A stretch of 64,000 nucleotides of DNA, from contig CM075853.1 in NCBI GenBank assembly GCA_037975125.1, positions 76,760,246 through 76,824,245 on the forward strand. Direction: 5' to 3'. Position 1 is the first letter of the stretch; every line of letters begins with the position of its first letter. Made by a program: the position numbers and the translations under genes. Below are positions 1 through 13,052 of this stretch, piece after piece. The DNA is from Latrodectus hesperus. Taxonomy: Eukaryota > Arthropoda > Arachnida > Araneae > Theridiidae. The notes beneath the pieces are model-generated. The model was not told the DNA's origin. It did not search any database and was given only the letters and a program-made list of their open reading frames with translations.

Positions 1-214
1 TCAGTTAGTAATTCATATTTTTTTAATCTTTATATAATTAAGAGCTAAAAAAGCACTTAATGATATTTGACAATTACACGGATAACAATTGTCTTTTAGA
101 ATCACAAAAATATGTTCAGTATTAATTTGATGGATTTCCAATACTTCCATATTAACTTTAACAATATTAACATGAATATGAATTCAATATTTATACAAAT
201 AAATAACCATAACC

Positions 215-480
215 ACCCCTACGTTGGTGAAAGCGGCTATCGTCGGCCAAACGGCAAAGGGCCGATAGATAACCATATATGGACACGTACTGGTAATTAC
301 ATGGGCCATATTCGGCCAATATGGCATTGATGGCCACCCGGCGTTGGGCCAACCGTAATGCCGGCCCTGCAGCAATGACGACGACCACTTTATTGACGGA
401 GCCGACGAGGCCAAATAGCGGCGGGCCGCTGCTGGCCAAGACGGCTGACAGCAGCGGCCCAATGGATCCCCGTCATCTTT
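215..480. repeat. GC-rich island of GGCC-centred palindromes
   Basis: Sharply GC-rich against AT-rich flanks, built of recurring ggcc words (gtcggcc, gggccgatag, ttcggccaatatgg, gttgggccaacc). It contains a perfect 12-bp stem gggccgctgctg/cagcagcggccc (423-434 and 449-460) with a 14-base loop. ORFs cross it on both strands only because stops are rare in GC-rich DNA. It is probably part of a repeat element rather than a gene. Confidence 0.6.
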
Positions 481-790
481 GTGTTTGCTGGGGAGTTCTA
501 ATCTCAATAGAAGATCCAACTTTTTTACTAATAGAGGCTGGGACATGTAAAATATGCTCTAGTTGCAATGTCCCCATGGGGAATGTAATTATTGAGGTAG
601 CAGACAAAAAGTTAGAGGGTTTTCTGCTTGGTTACTCGCCCACTATATAACGATGTCATAACTTCTGCGCATTGTAGTGCTGAAACGCTTAATGATTTAG
701 CTTCTTGGCAACCTTTTGGCGAGGAATAGATATATTTGGAAAAATCCATCATTCAAGTTCTCGGCCAATATTAAACGATGTAGCCTAAAA

Positions 791-1232
791 GAGTGTTTCT
801 CAACTGGATTTATTCCAAGGACCGGTATTATATTTCGGTACGTTCTCGCGGATCAGTAAGTTTTATGATTCAACCCAGTGGCCCTATTTTTACCTATAAT
901 CGTGAAGACAAAAATAATTTTTAAAGAATAATTCGAAAATTAATAAAATAACTTTATAATTATTAAGATAGATATTCAGCATTCAAGCAATCAGCGATAC
1001 TCAGGCCAGACAAGGGCACACTAACTGCTGTTCTAAGTGTACGGCACAGAACTTTATCAAAGGCGATTAGGTGCATAATTACCAGTTTGTTATATTTTTC
1101 GTCATTTTCTAATCTAGTAAACTATTTTTATTCTAATGTAGGAGCTGTTTTAATATCAGTTATCGGCCGATGACACTTTGTATTTTGGACACATAACTGG
1201 ATATTCTGCAGACCGGTGGTTGAGAAACACTG
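791..1232. mobile_element. hAT-type MITE, copy 1
   Basis: The ends are gagtgtttctcaac and gttgagaaacactg (inverted), flanked by an 8-bp duplication gcctaaaa/gcctagaa (783-790 and 1233-1240, one mismatch). The CAGTGTTTCTCAAC end and the 8-bp duplication are hallmarks of hAT. There is no transposase. The interior matches the copy at 49439-49888 in the opposite orientation, for example the shared accggt...cgaacgt-like block. Confidence 0.88.
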
Positions 1233-1240
1233 GCCTAGAA

Positions 1241-4200
1241 CCTTCTGGAAACCTAACGAAGTTTCACGCCAAGTCAAATGTAAATACTGCCACCCGGTAT
1301 AGAGAAATTAGTGAAGACAACCAGTCTTAAATGCTTATCTAATAATTATTGAGCTATTGTTCCTCTGATCATTGAAGCTATTGTTCCTCTAAGTTGTAAA
1401 AGACTTCTGTGTTTGGAATCTGTTTCCTGTTGTATCAGTTATATTGGAGTTGTGTAATTGTAATTTCTACAGCTGGAATTTCCTGTATTTTTTTTATTGG
1501 TAGGAATAAAAGTCTTATGATTTTTAAGTCTGTTTTATCTACTCTCAATCAATGCGAACCCATGAAGTAAGGTACAATATTTAAAAATTTTGGTTCTTTA
1601 ATTTTATGAAATATTTTTGAATTAAAATTTTGTTAAATCTTTTTTTATTACATTATATAAAACACTACATTTATTTTAAATATTAAATTCAATATACTGC
1701 AATATTTTCTTAATATTGTTTTATAGTGCTACAAAAACAAAATGACCACGTGAATGGTTTTAAGTATCTGTTTAATTTGTGATCAAGAATAAAACATGAA
1801 GTGAAAATTCCATTAATTGTTTTCTAGAGTTTTTCAATCATAAATAACATTTTTCATATCACCGATATTTTTATTAGTTACAATTATACATAAACAGATA
1901 TTTAAATGTAAAACATTTAATGCCAAACATTATTTGATAAGGGTATTTAATATTGTACGTACTTTTATGGTCATGAATATTGGTAATCATCATTCACTAC
2001 CAAAAGTTAATTTCTAAAATCAAGCGTTTAACATGCTTATTTTAGAACAATATATTGATTAAAAATTAGATGGAATTTTGCTTAATGAGTTAAAACGTCA
2101 TGCCAGGGATTTCAAAAAATAGTTTCTATCTCAAGACCCTATTACATTAGAGTTGACGATATTCCAGTTTGAGCAACTCCCGTAGATTTAACATTACGTG
2201 CCGTCACAGCTCGAATTTCGGCAATTCTTTCTCATTGTCCAATGAATGCTTAAGATTTCTTTCAGGTTTGTTGTAAGAAAATAATTGTTTTACTATATTT
2301 AATTATAGATCACATTTCTGGATAAAATTTTTAAGGTTGCCATGTTTTAACTTGTGGATTACAGATTTCATGATAGATTCTTATTTGGAAATTTTGTTTG
2401 CAGCCAAGTTTTTAAAACTCCGGTCTTTTGCAAATTACAAAAAACAGAACTACTGTCACCTCGACGCCAATTTATAGCACTTAAAACTTTCGCAAATATT
2501 TTTAAAATGTCAAAATATCTCCATCCGAGTAAATTTCAACCAAATTCTAATTTCATTCAGGTTGTACAAAATTTGGCTTAAAAACATTTCCTTTTTCTCT
2601 GCCTACAGTTACAAAATGAACATTTTTGTTTATTTTAAGCTAAAAATATTTTTGATTGTATCAATATTTCGATACGAATTTTTATTAGAAATCAAACTCA
2701 TTCTTATTTCTGAAAATCCATCTCTGTACACAACGCCACATATGAAGCTGAAAAATTTTTAACGCCAAACTTGGCTGACTTTCGACTTCACTACGGTAAC
2801 ATAAAGTATGGAAATATGAAGAAAAATCGGAATAGTTTACTTATATCTATCACCATATTTAAAATAGAAATAGATAACAACTTGAGTTTGTATTTTATAT
2901 GGTGCTGAAGACATTTATTTTTTCGCAGATAATATGAAAGGACGTGATAATATGAAAGTAACAAAGAAGTGTGAATTACATTATCACGTTTCCTTCTTAT
3001 TTCTGTATTCCCATGACAAAATTAGTTTGACTAAATTGTTTTTGACACTATCATGCTTTAATTATAAATTAGCATCTCAAGTTTTTTTTTTCCAAAGCCA
3101 AAATTAAAATATCTGTCAATTCAAAATAAAAATTGTTTAAAGCATTTTTTGTACACATGATTTGTTTTAATAAACTTTGTATGTAATATAAATTTCAATA
3201 AAAAAAAACCGCTGAATAAAAAATATTTTGTTATTTAGTGTGTACATTGTCTATTTTTTAAATTAAAAATTCAAAATAAGATAAATCACAAGTGGTAAAT
3301 ATTGAACATCTGTTGTTCAATTTAAGAATACGACTCATTTATTTGAAAAACAAAAAGATTTATATTCTTTAAAACTGGGAAAATTTATAAATTTCATTTA
3401 TAGGAATAAAAAGACACTCAGTATAATATTTCATTCTGATTTTTGTGTTTTAATAAAGATATTATAAACATAAATGGGAATAAAATTTCATATGTAAAAA
3501 ACTGAGGGTGAAACTAAATAAATTTTTTTCACTAAATATATCAAACAAAATATCATTTTTCACTTTACCATGCTTACATGACAAATGCCTGGTTTCATTA
3601 GCTCAAGTATTTCTTTTTTAATTTAATTAAAATTTGCTTCATGTTTGATTAAAAATTATTTAATTTTTGCTTACATCAGAGGTTTATTTTAACAAGCTTC
3701 AATTAAAAAACTGCAGAATTAAATTTTTTAAAATTTATTTAATGTTTAGATAGTCTAACTTTAAAATTAAAAATTCTACAAAAATAAATTGCAAACTGCC
3801 AATACAATAAATATCTAATTTGACTAAAAAAGTAACTCATTTATTTGAAAAAATAAGATTTATTTTTTATAAATGAGGAAATTTATAAATAATACAGAAT
3901 TAATGAATTTTCTCAGTTATATATACAAAAGATTTAAGAAGAAACTTAGTATTTTATACAAAAAAGTATGCTAAGTTTTAGAAAGGTAAGTTAAAAAAAT
4001 GAGTAAAAATATTCTTCGATTTTTAGAGATATGGTTTCAAAAGAGCATTAAAAAATTTTTCACGTCATACTATATTTGTCTTTCAGTTATTTCAAGACTT
4101 AATTAACATTATGTAAATACTTAAGTACATATAAATTTTATATATCATTTATCTGAATATAATTTTTTTTAATATGTTTGATACATATTTTTATACCTTG

Positions 4201-4488
4201 GTTTAAATGCTTTAAATGTAATTAACATTTTATAACTTTGGTTACAAACAGCATCTTCAGAACAAAAATACTAATGGTAGCCAAAATTATTATTTGTAAG
4301 TGAAAAAAAAGGGTTATTTTCCTAGGAAAAGACAGATTTGCCATAAGGTAATTTTAAGAATCAGATGGTTAGTGTCATTTGACCAATGAAGAACAAATAA
4401 ATATTATTTGACCAATCACCAAGCACATTAGTGTTATTCTGCCAATTCCTGGGCTATCCATCAAGTATAATTGCACTTGTAAAACAAG
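1241..4488. other. Gene-free AT-rich stretch
   Basis: No supported gene. Contents: a short duplication gctattgttcctct (1354 and 1378), the dispersed repeat at 2414-2799, a 10-bp hairpin acgtgataat/attatcacgt (2942 and 2980), and three loose repeats of attt/ctgaccaat-type near 4377-4445. The rest is AT-rich without recognisable structure. Confidence 0.6.
2414..2799 (+). repeat. Dispersed repeat, long copy
   Basis: Its two ends (2414-2457 and 2741-2799) match, in reverse complement, 47931-47974 and 47863-47920. Shared words include ccggtctttt, acaaaaaacagaac, acgccaaacttgg and cgacttca. The 269-bp interior (2470-2738) is absent from the other copy and is bounded by acgcca on both sides. The family is unknown. 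Confidence 0.7.
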
Positions 4489-4514
4489 TTTCTAGTGCAT
4501 ATATGCACTAGAAA
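4489..4514. repeat. Perfect 26-bp palindrome at the LINE 5' junction
   Basis: tttctagtgcata is followed directly by its reverse complement tatgcactagaaa, with no loop. The readable LINE frame begins immediately to the right. Confidence 0.85.
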
Positions 4515-6264
4515 TTATTCGAATAATCAAAAATAAAATAGCTTTACATAACCATGACTCATGGAATGCATACCTCACTAATCTCAATGTGGAGGATGGA
4601 TCCTTCGGGAGAGCAGCTAATAAAAGGAGAAACAACAAGGAGTGTGTCCCCCCACTCATAGATGGCTCCAAAGTAGCACTCACAAATTTTGAAAAAGCGG
4701 AATGTTTGGCAAACAATCTTGAAAAACAATTTCAAGCAAACAACATCAGTAAGCCACAAAATGACCAGAAAATTTTACACACAGTAACTAATTTCCTGAC
4801 TAACAACATTAATAATCAGCCTTTCATTGAAACACCTGCTTCAAAAATTGAAGAAATTATTAAACAACTCAAACCCAAAAAAAAGTCCCGGTCATGATAA
4901 TATCAACAACAAAATTATGAAACAGCTCCCTATTAAAGCAATTTGCCATCTCTCTGCAAACATCAACAGTATACTGAAAACAAGTCATTTTCCAAAAGTG
5001 TGGAAAAGAGCAGTTATCATTCCGCTCCACAAGAAGGGTAAAAGCAAAAATCTCCCGTCCAATTATAGACAGATTTCTCTTTTGCCGACTATGGCCAAGA
5101 TTGCCGAAAAAATTATTCTTAATAAATTAATGGCCTTTGATGAGACCAACAAAATTATTATTCCTCAACAATTTGGCTTCCGTACAAAACTTTCTACCAC
5201 CCACTAACTACTCAGAGTAGTAGAAAAAATTTCAAAAGAAATCGCGTACAAAAAATCCACGGGAGGAATATTCATTGATATAGAAAAAGCGTTCAATAGA
5301 GTTTGGCACCCTGGTCTAATTTACTAACTAATTAAATTCCATTTTTCAACCCCATTAATTACTTTAAATAATAATTACCTCTCCAACCGCTCTTTTACTG
5401 TTAGAGTAGGAAAAGATATCTTTCTGGACAGACCCATTCTTGCAGGCGTACCGCAAGGATCCCTGCTGGGTCCTCTCTTATTTAACATCTATATCAATGA
5501 TATTCCGCAACACCAAAATACTATGCTCTGCTTGTTCGCGGATGATACTGCCGTTTTGTCCACTAGCTCTCTCTTCTGGAAAATCCATGCTACCCTTACT
5601 GAACACCTTATGGCCATTGAAGAGTGGCTTAATAAGTGGAAAATTAAAATAAATCCAAACAAATCCACTGCTGTCATTTTTACTAGGAAAAGTACTCTAC
5701 CCCCCCCCAGATTCAACTAAGCGGTTTTTCGGTCTCCTGGTCAAATAAAGTCGAGTACCTCGGTCTTACGTTAGATAAAAACTTACCTGGAAAGCCCATA
5801 TTAATAAAATTAAGAATAAATTTATTTCTGCCAAAACTTCACTCTACCCCTTAATTGCCTACAAATCAAAGCTCTCCATGGCTAACAAGCTATTGATTTA
5901 TAAATCATACCTTCGCTCTATTATCACCTATGCAGCCCCAATCTGAGGTGGTGCTGCGGAAACGAACCTGAAACTTCTTGAGGGTCAGCAAAGTAAATTT
6001 CTTAGACTGATCACTCAATCAGACTTCTACATCAGAAACGAACACATCAGAAACAATTTCGGTGTCCTTCCCCTATCAAAATACGTCCAATTCCTTGCTT
6101 TTCGCTTCTACAACAAACTTTATGAAATTGATAACTCTGAAATTCAAGCAATTGAAAACTACAGTCCCTATGAATTTACCAATTTCCACAGACCAAGGGC
6201 GGTTCTTCGGGCTAAACCACATTCAAACTTATCTATTCGCCTCCCAAAAAGTAGAAATAAATAA
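4515..6264 (+). pseudogene. Jockey-like non-LTR reverse transcriptase, 5'-truncated and broken
   Basis: Stitched over several frames, this reads the linker and reverse transcriptase of a jockey-clade LINE. Visible blocks are NLNVEDGSFGRA, SPGHDNINNKIMK, NYRQISLLPTMAKIAEKII, PQQFGFRTKLSTTH, motif A FIDIEKAFNRVW, motif B GVPQGSLLGPLLF and motif C FADD (near 5538). A C-terminal thumb and tail end at TAA 6262-6264. It is dead: there is a frameshift in an A-run near 4878, in-frame stops at 5205-5207 and 5325-5327, a frameshift in the C-run near 5700, another near 5780, and TGA at 5944-5946 where Trp is expected. The endonuclease and ORF1 are missing, the usual result of incomplete target-primed reverse transcription. 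Confidence 0.88.
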
Positions 6265-6545
6265 TTTCTTCTTCCTATACTTAAAAAAATAAAATAATAT
6301 AAAGAAAAGGAAAAAATTTGTATTTATATATATATGCATATTTCTTTTTATTTTTTTTATATGTATATATAATAGAATAAAAAAAATATTTTGTCTTTAT
6401 TTAGTTATATTAATACTATGTATATAACTGTAATTTAAAAATATTTTTTTTGCACTCTTGTTTGTAATGTGTATTCAAATTTTTCTTTTTTATGTTTATT
6501 CAATCCCATGCAAAGAACTCTCGTTGGGAGCACTTTAACCTAAGC
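4515..6545 (+). mobile_element. Jockey-like LINE copy (truncated)
   Basis: The 5' end is set where the readable linker frame begins, next to a 26-bp palindrome. The 3' end is uncertain: the tail after the stop continues AT-rich to a patch (gaactctcgttgggagcac, 6507-6531) that looks like LINE 3' UTR. No clear target-site duplication was found. Confidence 0.6.
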
Positions 6546-7351
6546 AAAATATTTTCTTAAATTTTTTGTGTTTAAATAATCTTATGTTTGGAAATCATTA
6601 TGTTAATCTCAACAAAAGTTAGGTGTAGAAAAATTTCTTAGGAACAGAAGGTACATGGCCATTTAGGCTAGGAACCTAACAAACACTAGATCCATTCTTC
6701 TTTTCTTAGTAGGGTAAAATACTGTCAATGTTTAGCAATGTTGAAAATTCTACAATTTCAATATTGACAAATGAGTTTCTGTTACATTGGTAACCTGTTA
6801 TTCCTCTTGTAAAGTCTCTTATTTAAAAAAGATTTATTCATGTGTAAATTATTCAAACTGTTTTTAATAATAGGTTTCATGTATTGAAAGGGATTCTGAT
6901 AAATTAAGCAAAAATCTGTGGAAAAAAATATTACGCATTAGTTAACGAATCTCAGTAGATACGATTTTTTTCCTTAATATTTAGCTTTTATTTTGAAATG
7001 TTGGAAATATAGAAATTAAATATGTGCTTAGAACAGTACATTTCCTCTCTACCTGCTTTTATATTATATTTTATGAAGAGATAAAAAAAAATGTCTCGAG
7101 AAAAGATTGCAAGCAACAAGGACAATTTCATTTAATAGATATAAATATAGGTGGCGCTACGATGTAGAAACAAGGAAAGAAAAGTGGTAACTCTATGTTT
7201 CCGTAGATTGTTTCTGTTGGAGGAAAAAAAAATAAACGGTGGATTCCGGTGTTAAAGTTTTATTTGTGTGAAAACTATATTCACAAGTATCATTCATCCA
7301 ATTAATTTAGAAAATAGTGATTGTTTCTATTTTTGTTCTTTGTCAAAAGTT
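6546..7351 (+). promoter_or_regulatory. Presumed promoter and 5' UTR of the SDR gene
   Basis: This lies upstream of the start codon. It contains a slightly GC-richer stretch (7150-7165, ggtggcgctacgatg) about 190 bases before ATG. No TATA box or initiator can be assigned with confidence. Transcription start and any untranslated upstream exon are unknown. Confidence 0.3.
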
Positions 7352-7406
7352 ATGGCTAATAATGCAGGTGATGCTTCTGAAAAATTTCGCGTGTTAGTAT
7401 TGGGAG
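7352..7406 (+). CDS. SDR gene, coding exon 1 (residues 1-18, phase 1 end)
   Basis: ATG in the context aagttATGG, then a short polar leader and the first Rossmann strand FRVLVLG. The donor is GGGAG|GTACGT. The split glycine codon (G19) is completed in exon 2, which rebuilds the GGCGFLG nucleotide-binding loop across a 16-kb intron. The reading frame upstream has no earlier ATG. Confidence 0.85.
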
Positions 7407-10400
7407 GTACGTGCTTTTATTTTTTATTTGTCTATGAATTACTCATACAAGACAGCTTTTCTACCCCCTGTCATGCACTTCATTTTTATTGTTATTTTAC
7501 CTTTTATGCATCAGTTGTTATGAAATTTGTTACATAAAGTTGCAAAAACTATTTCTGACGATAAATAGACTGAATAATTCATGTTTTATCCAACGTCATA
7601 ATAATTCATAAAAAAATTCAGATTCTTTTTATTGAAAAGTTGTTAAATATTTGTTTGAATTTTATATCAATTGCATTTCGATGCCATTGTCTAAAATTTT
7701 TAGTTTACATAATCTATTTTATTTGCTTCGTACACATAATATAAATATTATGAAATGCAATGCATTTTATATAATTAATAAACATTGAGAATGGTTTTCC
7801 CTTATTTAAATAATCTTATCATAGTCTGTTATTTTACCTAAATTTTTAATTTTTATAATTTAAATGTTAAATAGGCAAAAAAATATATAAAAAAATTGAT
7901 AGTAAAATTGTTCTAATGTCTGTTTTTTTCTTTCATGTTATCAAATATATTTGTAAATTTGTCAGTTCTTATTTTTGAATTGTGTTAATTTGAATAAAAT
8001 AAATAGTTTTATTGTATTTAAATAATTTATTTATGTCTATAAAGAAGTTAAATTACAAAAGATAATTTCTATTTTCTTCGTTTGATAATTTTTAATTCAC
8101 AGATACTATTTTAATAGATGAAAGATTATTTTTCTTGAATTTTTTTAAATGGAGAGTTATAATTAATTACTTTATAATTTTATAGAAATTAATTATATTT
8201 ATATAATTTCACTGTGAGAAGAAAACGTCTTTATAAAGATTATAGTAACAATAAATTGAAACATGAGTTTTTCAAATCAATTAAAAGTGAAATTTTATCA
8301 GTTTTGCATCAAAAATGTTGTAGTTGCATAGCTCGAAATATAAATGTTATATCTTTCTTGGTGATAAAAATATGTTAAAAATTCTTTTATCATACTGAAT
8401 TTATGTAACTATATTTTGAAATTATTTTTTAGAATTTACATTTATTTACTTTTGGACTACTAGTTTATAATATTGATTCAAAAGTCTAACTTTTATAAAA
8501 CTTTTTGTTCAATTCAGCTTCATAATGGTCATTATACTTTACACATGTTGCATTGGAGCTGTTTTTTTTCTATTGTTGTTATTTCTCATGGATAAGGCAT
8601 TCCTAAAAAATCATAGAATTTTTTTAAAAAAATGTTGAGAATGCTAAGTTGCTGACAAATCACTTTAGAAACTTTCTAGAGTCAGATAAAAAATTTAAAT
8701 AATGCAAAAATAATTTTTTTTATTAAATGCAGAGATTAATCCAATTGAATGAACTTTCAATTTTAAATAGTAAATTTTTTGTGATTGTAATATTGAGCAT
8801 ACAAATAGATTTGATTGTTATTTTTTCTTTGTTTTATTTTAAGTACACATATTTAATCATTTAATTTATGTAATTGTATGCAGTAATCAAGTTATATTAT
8901 TGCAAAATATATAAAATTATTGAATTTGAAAGATTTTTTTAAAGAGAAAGTATTGACATCCACATCTTATTAGGCTTTTTTACCAGTAGACTTAAATCAT
9001 TTTTAAATTTTTGTAAAAAAATTTATATTTAATTTCCAGCTTGCCTTATCTTAACATAAAACTTTTTGAGGGAAAATCAGTTTTGAAAATTTTAAATTAC
9101 TATCTTTTATCCATTAAATAAATTAAACAAATGTGGACACTAAGATCATATTTTCCTGTCGACTTTCTTCACAGTAAGTAGTATTGCCACAATTTTTTCT
9201 AGGTAAATCAAATATCTGTTTGGAAAATAGTAAAATGTGTTCAATTGAATAAAGTTTTTATTCTGCCTTCTAGGTCTTTTTGTCATTTTTTAAGAGCCTT
9301 AAACTGATTTTATTGTTTTTAATAGCCATGGCATCTTTCTGGCTAATAAATGAGAATAAATGTATGGAAGAAGGAAGAGTTATCAATAATTTCTAAGTGA
9401 CTTAATATCTTAATTGAATGATATTGAATTTATTGATAAATATGTAATCCTTGGTTTATAAAATATCATTAACAGATTCTTATGTCACTCTTAGTTTGTG
9501 AAATAATATTAATGGCATTTGTTCCTTTACTTTTTCATGATAAAGACAAATTAGAATAGTTAATTTTGATAATGCTTTTAGCAGATCTGGGTTCCTTATC
9601 CTTACCACTCTCTATATTATTAAGAATATTAATTTAAATTAAAATATTGAATAAAAATTAAATATATTTTATGGGATAACAAAAGGTTTGCTAGTTAAGA
9701 CTTTGAGCTTGCATTATGATTTAAAAGATTATTTGCAATGTAAAATATTTTTCGCTATTATAATATTGCAAAATCCAAAATAATGTTTTGCTGTGAAGTT
9801 AGAAGTTATACACAGGTATATAAGATAAAGTCACTTCTCTTCTTAGTCTTTATATCTTAAATTGATAAGAAATAGGAGTTATTTCTTTTTATTATTTCAT
9901 TTGTTCTGTTTCATGTTTATAATTTTCAGTTCATAGTCCTTTAACAATGGCCGAGCTGGCAGCCGAATGGTAAGCGCTCTTGCTTTTAGTTCAACAGTTC
10001 GTGGGTTCGAATCCCACCTTGGGCATGGATGTTTGTAGTGGTTCGGAATCCACTTTAAACCTTAGGTCTCGTTATAATAAGCCCTCGTGTGCAAAAATTA
10101 CTGTTGAGCAACAAACAAAACAAACCAACCTATACAATGAACAAAATTTTAAAGTCAAAGCAAAGAATTATAGGACTTTTTAAATAATATAGTTAATTGG
10201 GAGGCTTCCAAAAATAATGAAAAGGAATGAAGATTCCTGTAAGTGTAAAACATTTATATAAAATGATTAATAAAAAAAATCCACACTTTTCTCTTTTTGA
10301 TTAAAATGATTGGATTTTTGTTCAACAGCTTGTGGGTTTGATTTCCACCTTGAGCATGGATTTTTATAATAGTTTAGAATTCACTTTACATTATAAATTT

Positions 10401-12971
10401 TGGTCCAATTAACCCTTGTGTGAAAAAAAGTGATTGTAAACATCAACCAAGCAAACAAATACTTTGGTCAAAAATACTTTTCAATCATAATAAGCAATGC
10501 AGTTATGTACTTTAATAACATTTAATGAGTCAATGTAAGAAAATGTTCTTTAAGGACTAGTAAGAATAAAGAATCAAGGCTTTCTAAACAACAGTTACAA
10601 AAACATCTTTCTTGAAATAAATATTAAAATCCAATACTTTAACTTTCCATTGTGGTTTATTTGTTTTTTATATTTATAGATAAATAAAAGACAATATATG
10701 TATCTTAAATGTGATACATGTAGGAAGCATTTTATTTTTGGAGTAATGAAAAATATAAAGTAGACTGTGCTCTTCTAAATCATCCTTTAGAATGATTCTT
10801 TTACCAGTAGTGGGCATTAAGTATGAATGGATCGATATAAGTTAAAATGTCTAATACATTTGCTATGTGTATTCAACATTATTGAGTGGCAATTTATCAC
10901 AGATGAATAATAAATGTTTTCTTAAATAGTTTAAGTTGTTTTCAGCTAACTCATATCAAGTTGTTAACAATAAAATAGATCAAGAAATAGAAAGACATGC
11001 AGCTTCTTTTTATATTTCTTGGGCTCAATCCTTGTTTCAGGCATGCATGTAGTTGCAGTTTAAAATCCTTTTTAAATTGTAGATCCAATTAACTTTCATG
11101 AATCAACCTTTTACTTATTTTAAAATATTTGAGTTTTGTTTTTATTAATTACTTTGCCTTTACTGAATTGAAGCTTTAAAACTTAATCCAATTAATTAAT
11201 AAAAGTAAAATCAATTCAATCTTAAAAAAGCTAATTTCTTAAGTTTGCATTTTTTATTCAAGAATTCATAAAAAAAATTCTGTTATTCCATAAAAAATGC
11301 ATTTCTGTAAAGATTCTGTTATAAATTCATCATGTATAAAAAAAGGTTGTTCAATATATTTTGTCAATAACTTGTCTAATTTTAATGTAATAACTTTGTT
11401 AGATAAATAATGGCATGGTTCGTTTCAAAGTAAAAACTGAGCTGTCATTCAGAATTATATTATGATGTATCAGATTCCTATAGTTTTGTTATTTATCTTG
11501 TAGATTTTCATGCTAGATTTCTTAGTTTCTCTTTTTGATCAGCCATGCTCCTAATATTAACCCCTTTCAATATTTTGGAGTATTCAGTCTTAGTAACTCA
11601 GATTCATACTGAACATCTTGAATCTCCTTTACAAAATTAAGCAAATGATGACAAGACTTTGTTTGGCTGCTTTTTTTATAATAATCGATCCTGATAATTT
11701 AAGTTTTCAAGTCATTGTTTGTCATGTTTATGCAAGTCATTGTTTGAAGAAATATTAATAAACTTAATATATTTTTTAAGTATTTATAACTTTTAATTAG
11801 AGAATGAATTTTAAGTAATAATTTAAAGATTTTTAATTTTCATGTTTTTTGACCCAATATTATTTTTCTAAGTTTGTTTTGAGACCCAATATTATTTTTC
11901 TAAGAGTACTGTTCACAGCTCCAAGACTCACCCCTGAAATTATGTAAGATTATTTTCATTTGTCTCAATATCATTGTTTAGACGCAACAGTGATTCTTTA
12001 AACAGTAGCCCTTCTGTTATATCTTTGGTGCCGTATTTAAACCTGCATAATAATCCTTTAAATGTTTGGGCTGGCTGTCATATATGCTTAGCTCTCAGGC
12101 TTGTTCAACAGCTCGTAGGTTCGAAATCAATGTTAAAGTTGGTCGCGTTCTATTTAGCCCTCGCGTGCAAAAATTGTCCGTTGAGCGATAAACAAACGAA
12201 AACTTTGAATATGTGATTCCTAGGCCATGCGTGACAATTGCAGCTAACGAGCGGCTTCCGCTTGCTAACCATCCAGCTTCTAGCCAGCATTTATTAATTT
12301 TTTTAATTCTTCTAAACGATTCGGTATCGTCATTTTCACTTTAAATTGGTCTTGAAGTTGTTTTTTTAGTTCTTTAAGTTGTTCTGCAAAGTTCCATCGA
12401 ATTCATGTATACATTGTCGTTTAATTTTATTTAAAATTGTTACAGTAGAAATATGCTAAGCTGTTTTTTGAGGGGTTTATTAATTGCTAAAATCTCAAAT
12501 TAAAAAGCCATGCCTGAAATATACCAAATTTTTATGTTCTAAAAAGTGTTTTATGTTCTAAAAATATTTCTCTCATTGTGTTCAGTTGCGTAATACTTCG
12601 ATGTCAGTAAGGTATAACTGATTAAAAATTAATTTTTGTCGCAATGCTACTACAACCACCGCATCGTAATCGAAATTCAGTGCTATTATATTGTGTTTCA
12701 GAGACCTTGTATTTGGTAAATTGTTATCTTGAAGTGTTTCTTCTGCAATTATTAGTATTGTAACTTTTGTGTGTGCTGCTTATAAGTAGGGAAAACTGTG
12801 TGAGAAGGTTGATGAAATCATTTTCTTAAATTAAGATATTGATTTTGAAAAAATTTGAATTATAAATATACACACTGGTGAGTCGAAGTAAATGTGTATT
12901 TAATATTCAGGGAAAATTTCTGATTTGAAAAAGTAAGTGTTTACTATTTATTTGGTTTTGCTTAAATGAGG

Positions 12972-13052
<81 letters not shown>

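Noticed and set aside
184..650. Overlapping ORFs of 80-120 codons on both strands
   Set aside because: They cross a GC-rich palindromic repeat where stops are rare. No domain, and both strands are equally open.
5440..5716. ORFs in other frames over the LINE (both strands)
   Set aside because: Shadows of the reverse transcriptase frame that carries FADD.
9946..10020. Possible functional tRNA gene
   Set aside because: The B box is perfect, but the sequence continues into a repeated body and tail present in many copies, and no cloverleaf acceptor stem closes. It is a SINE head.
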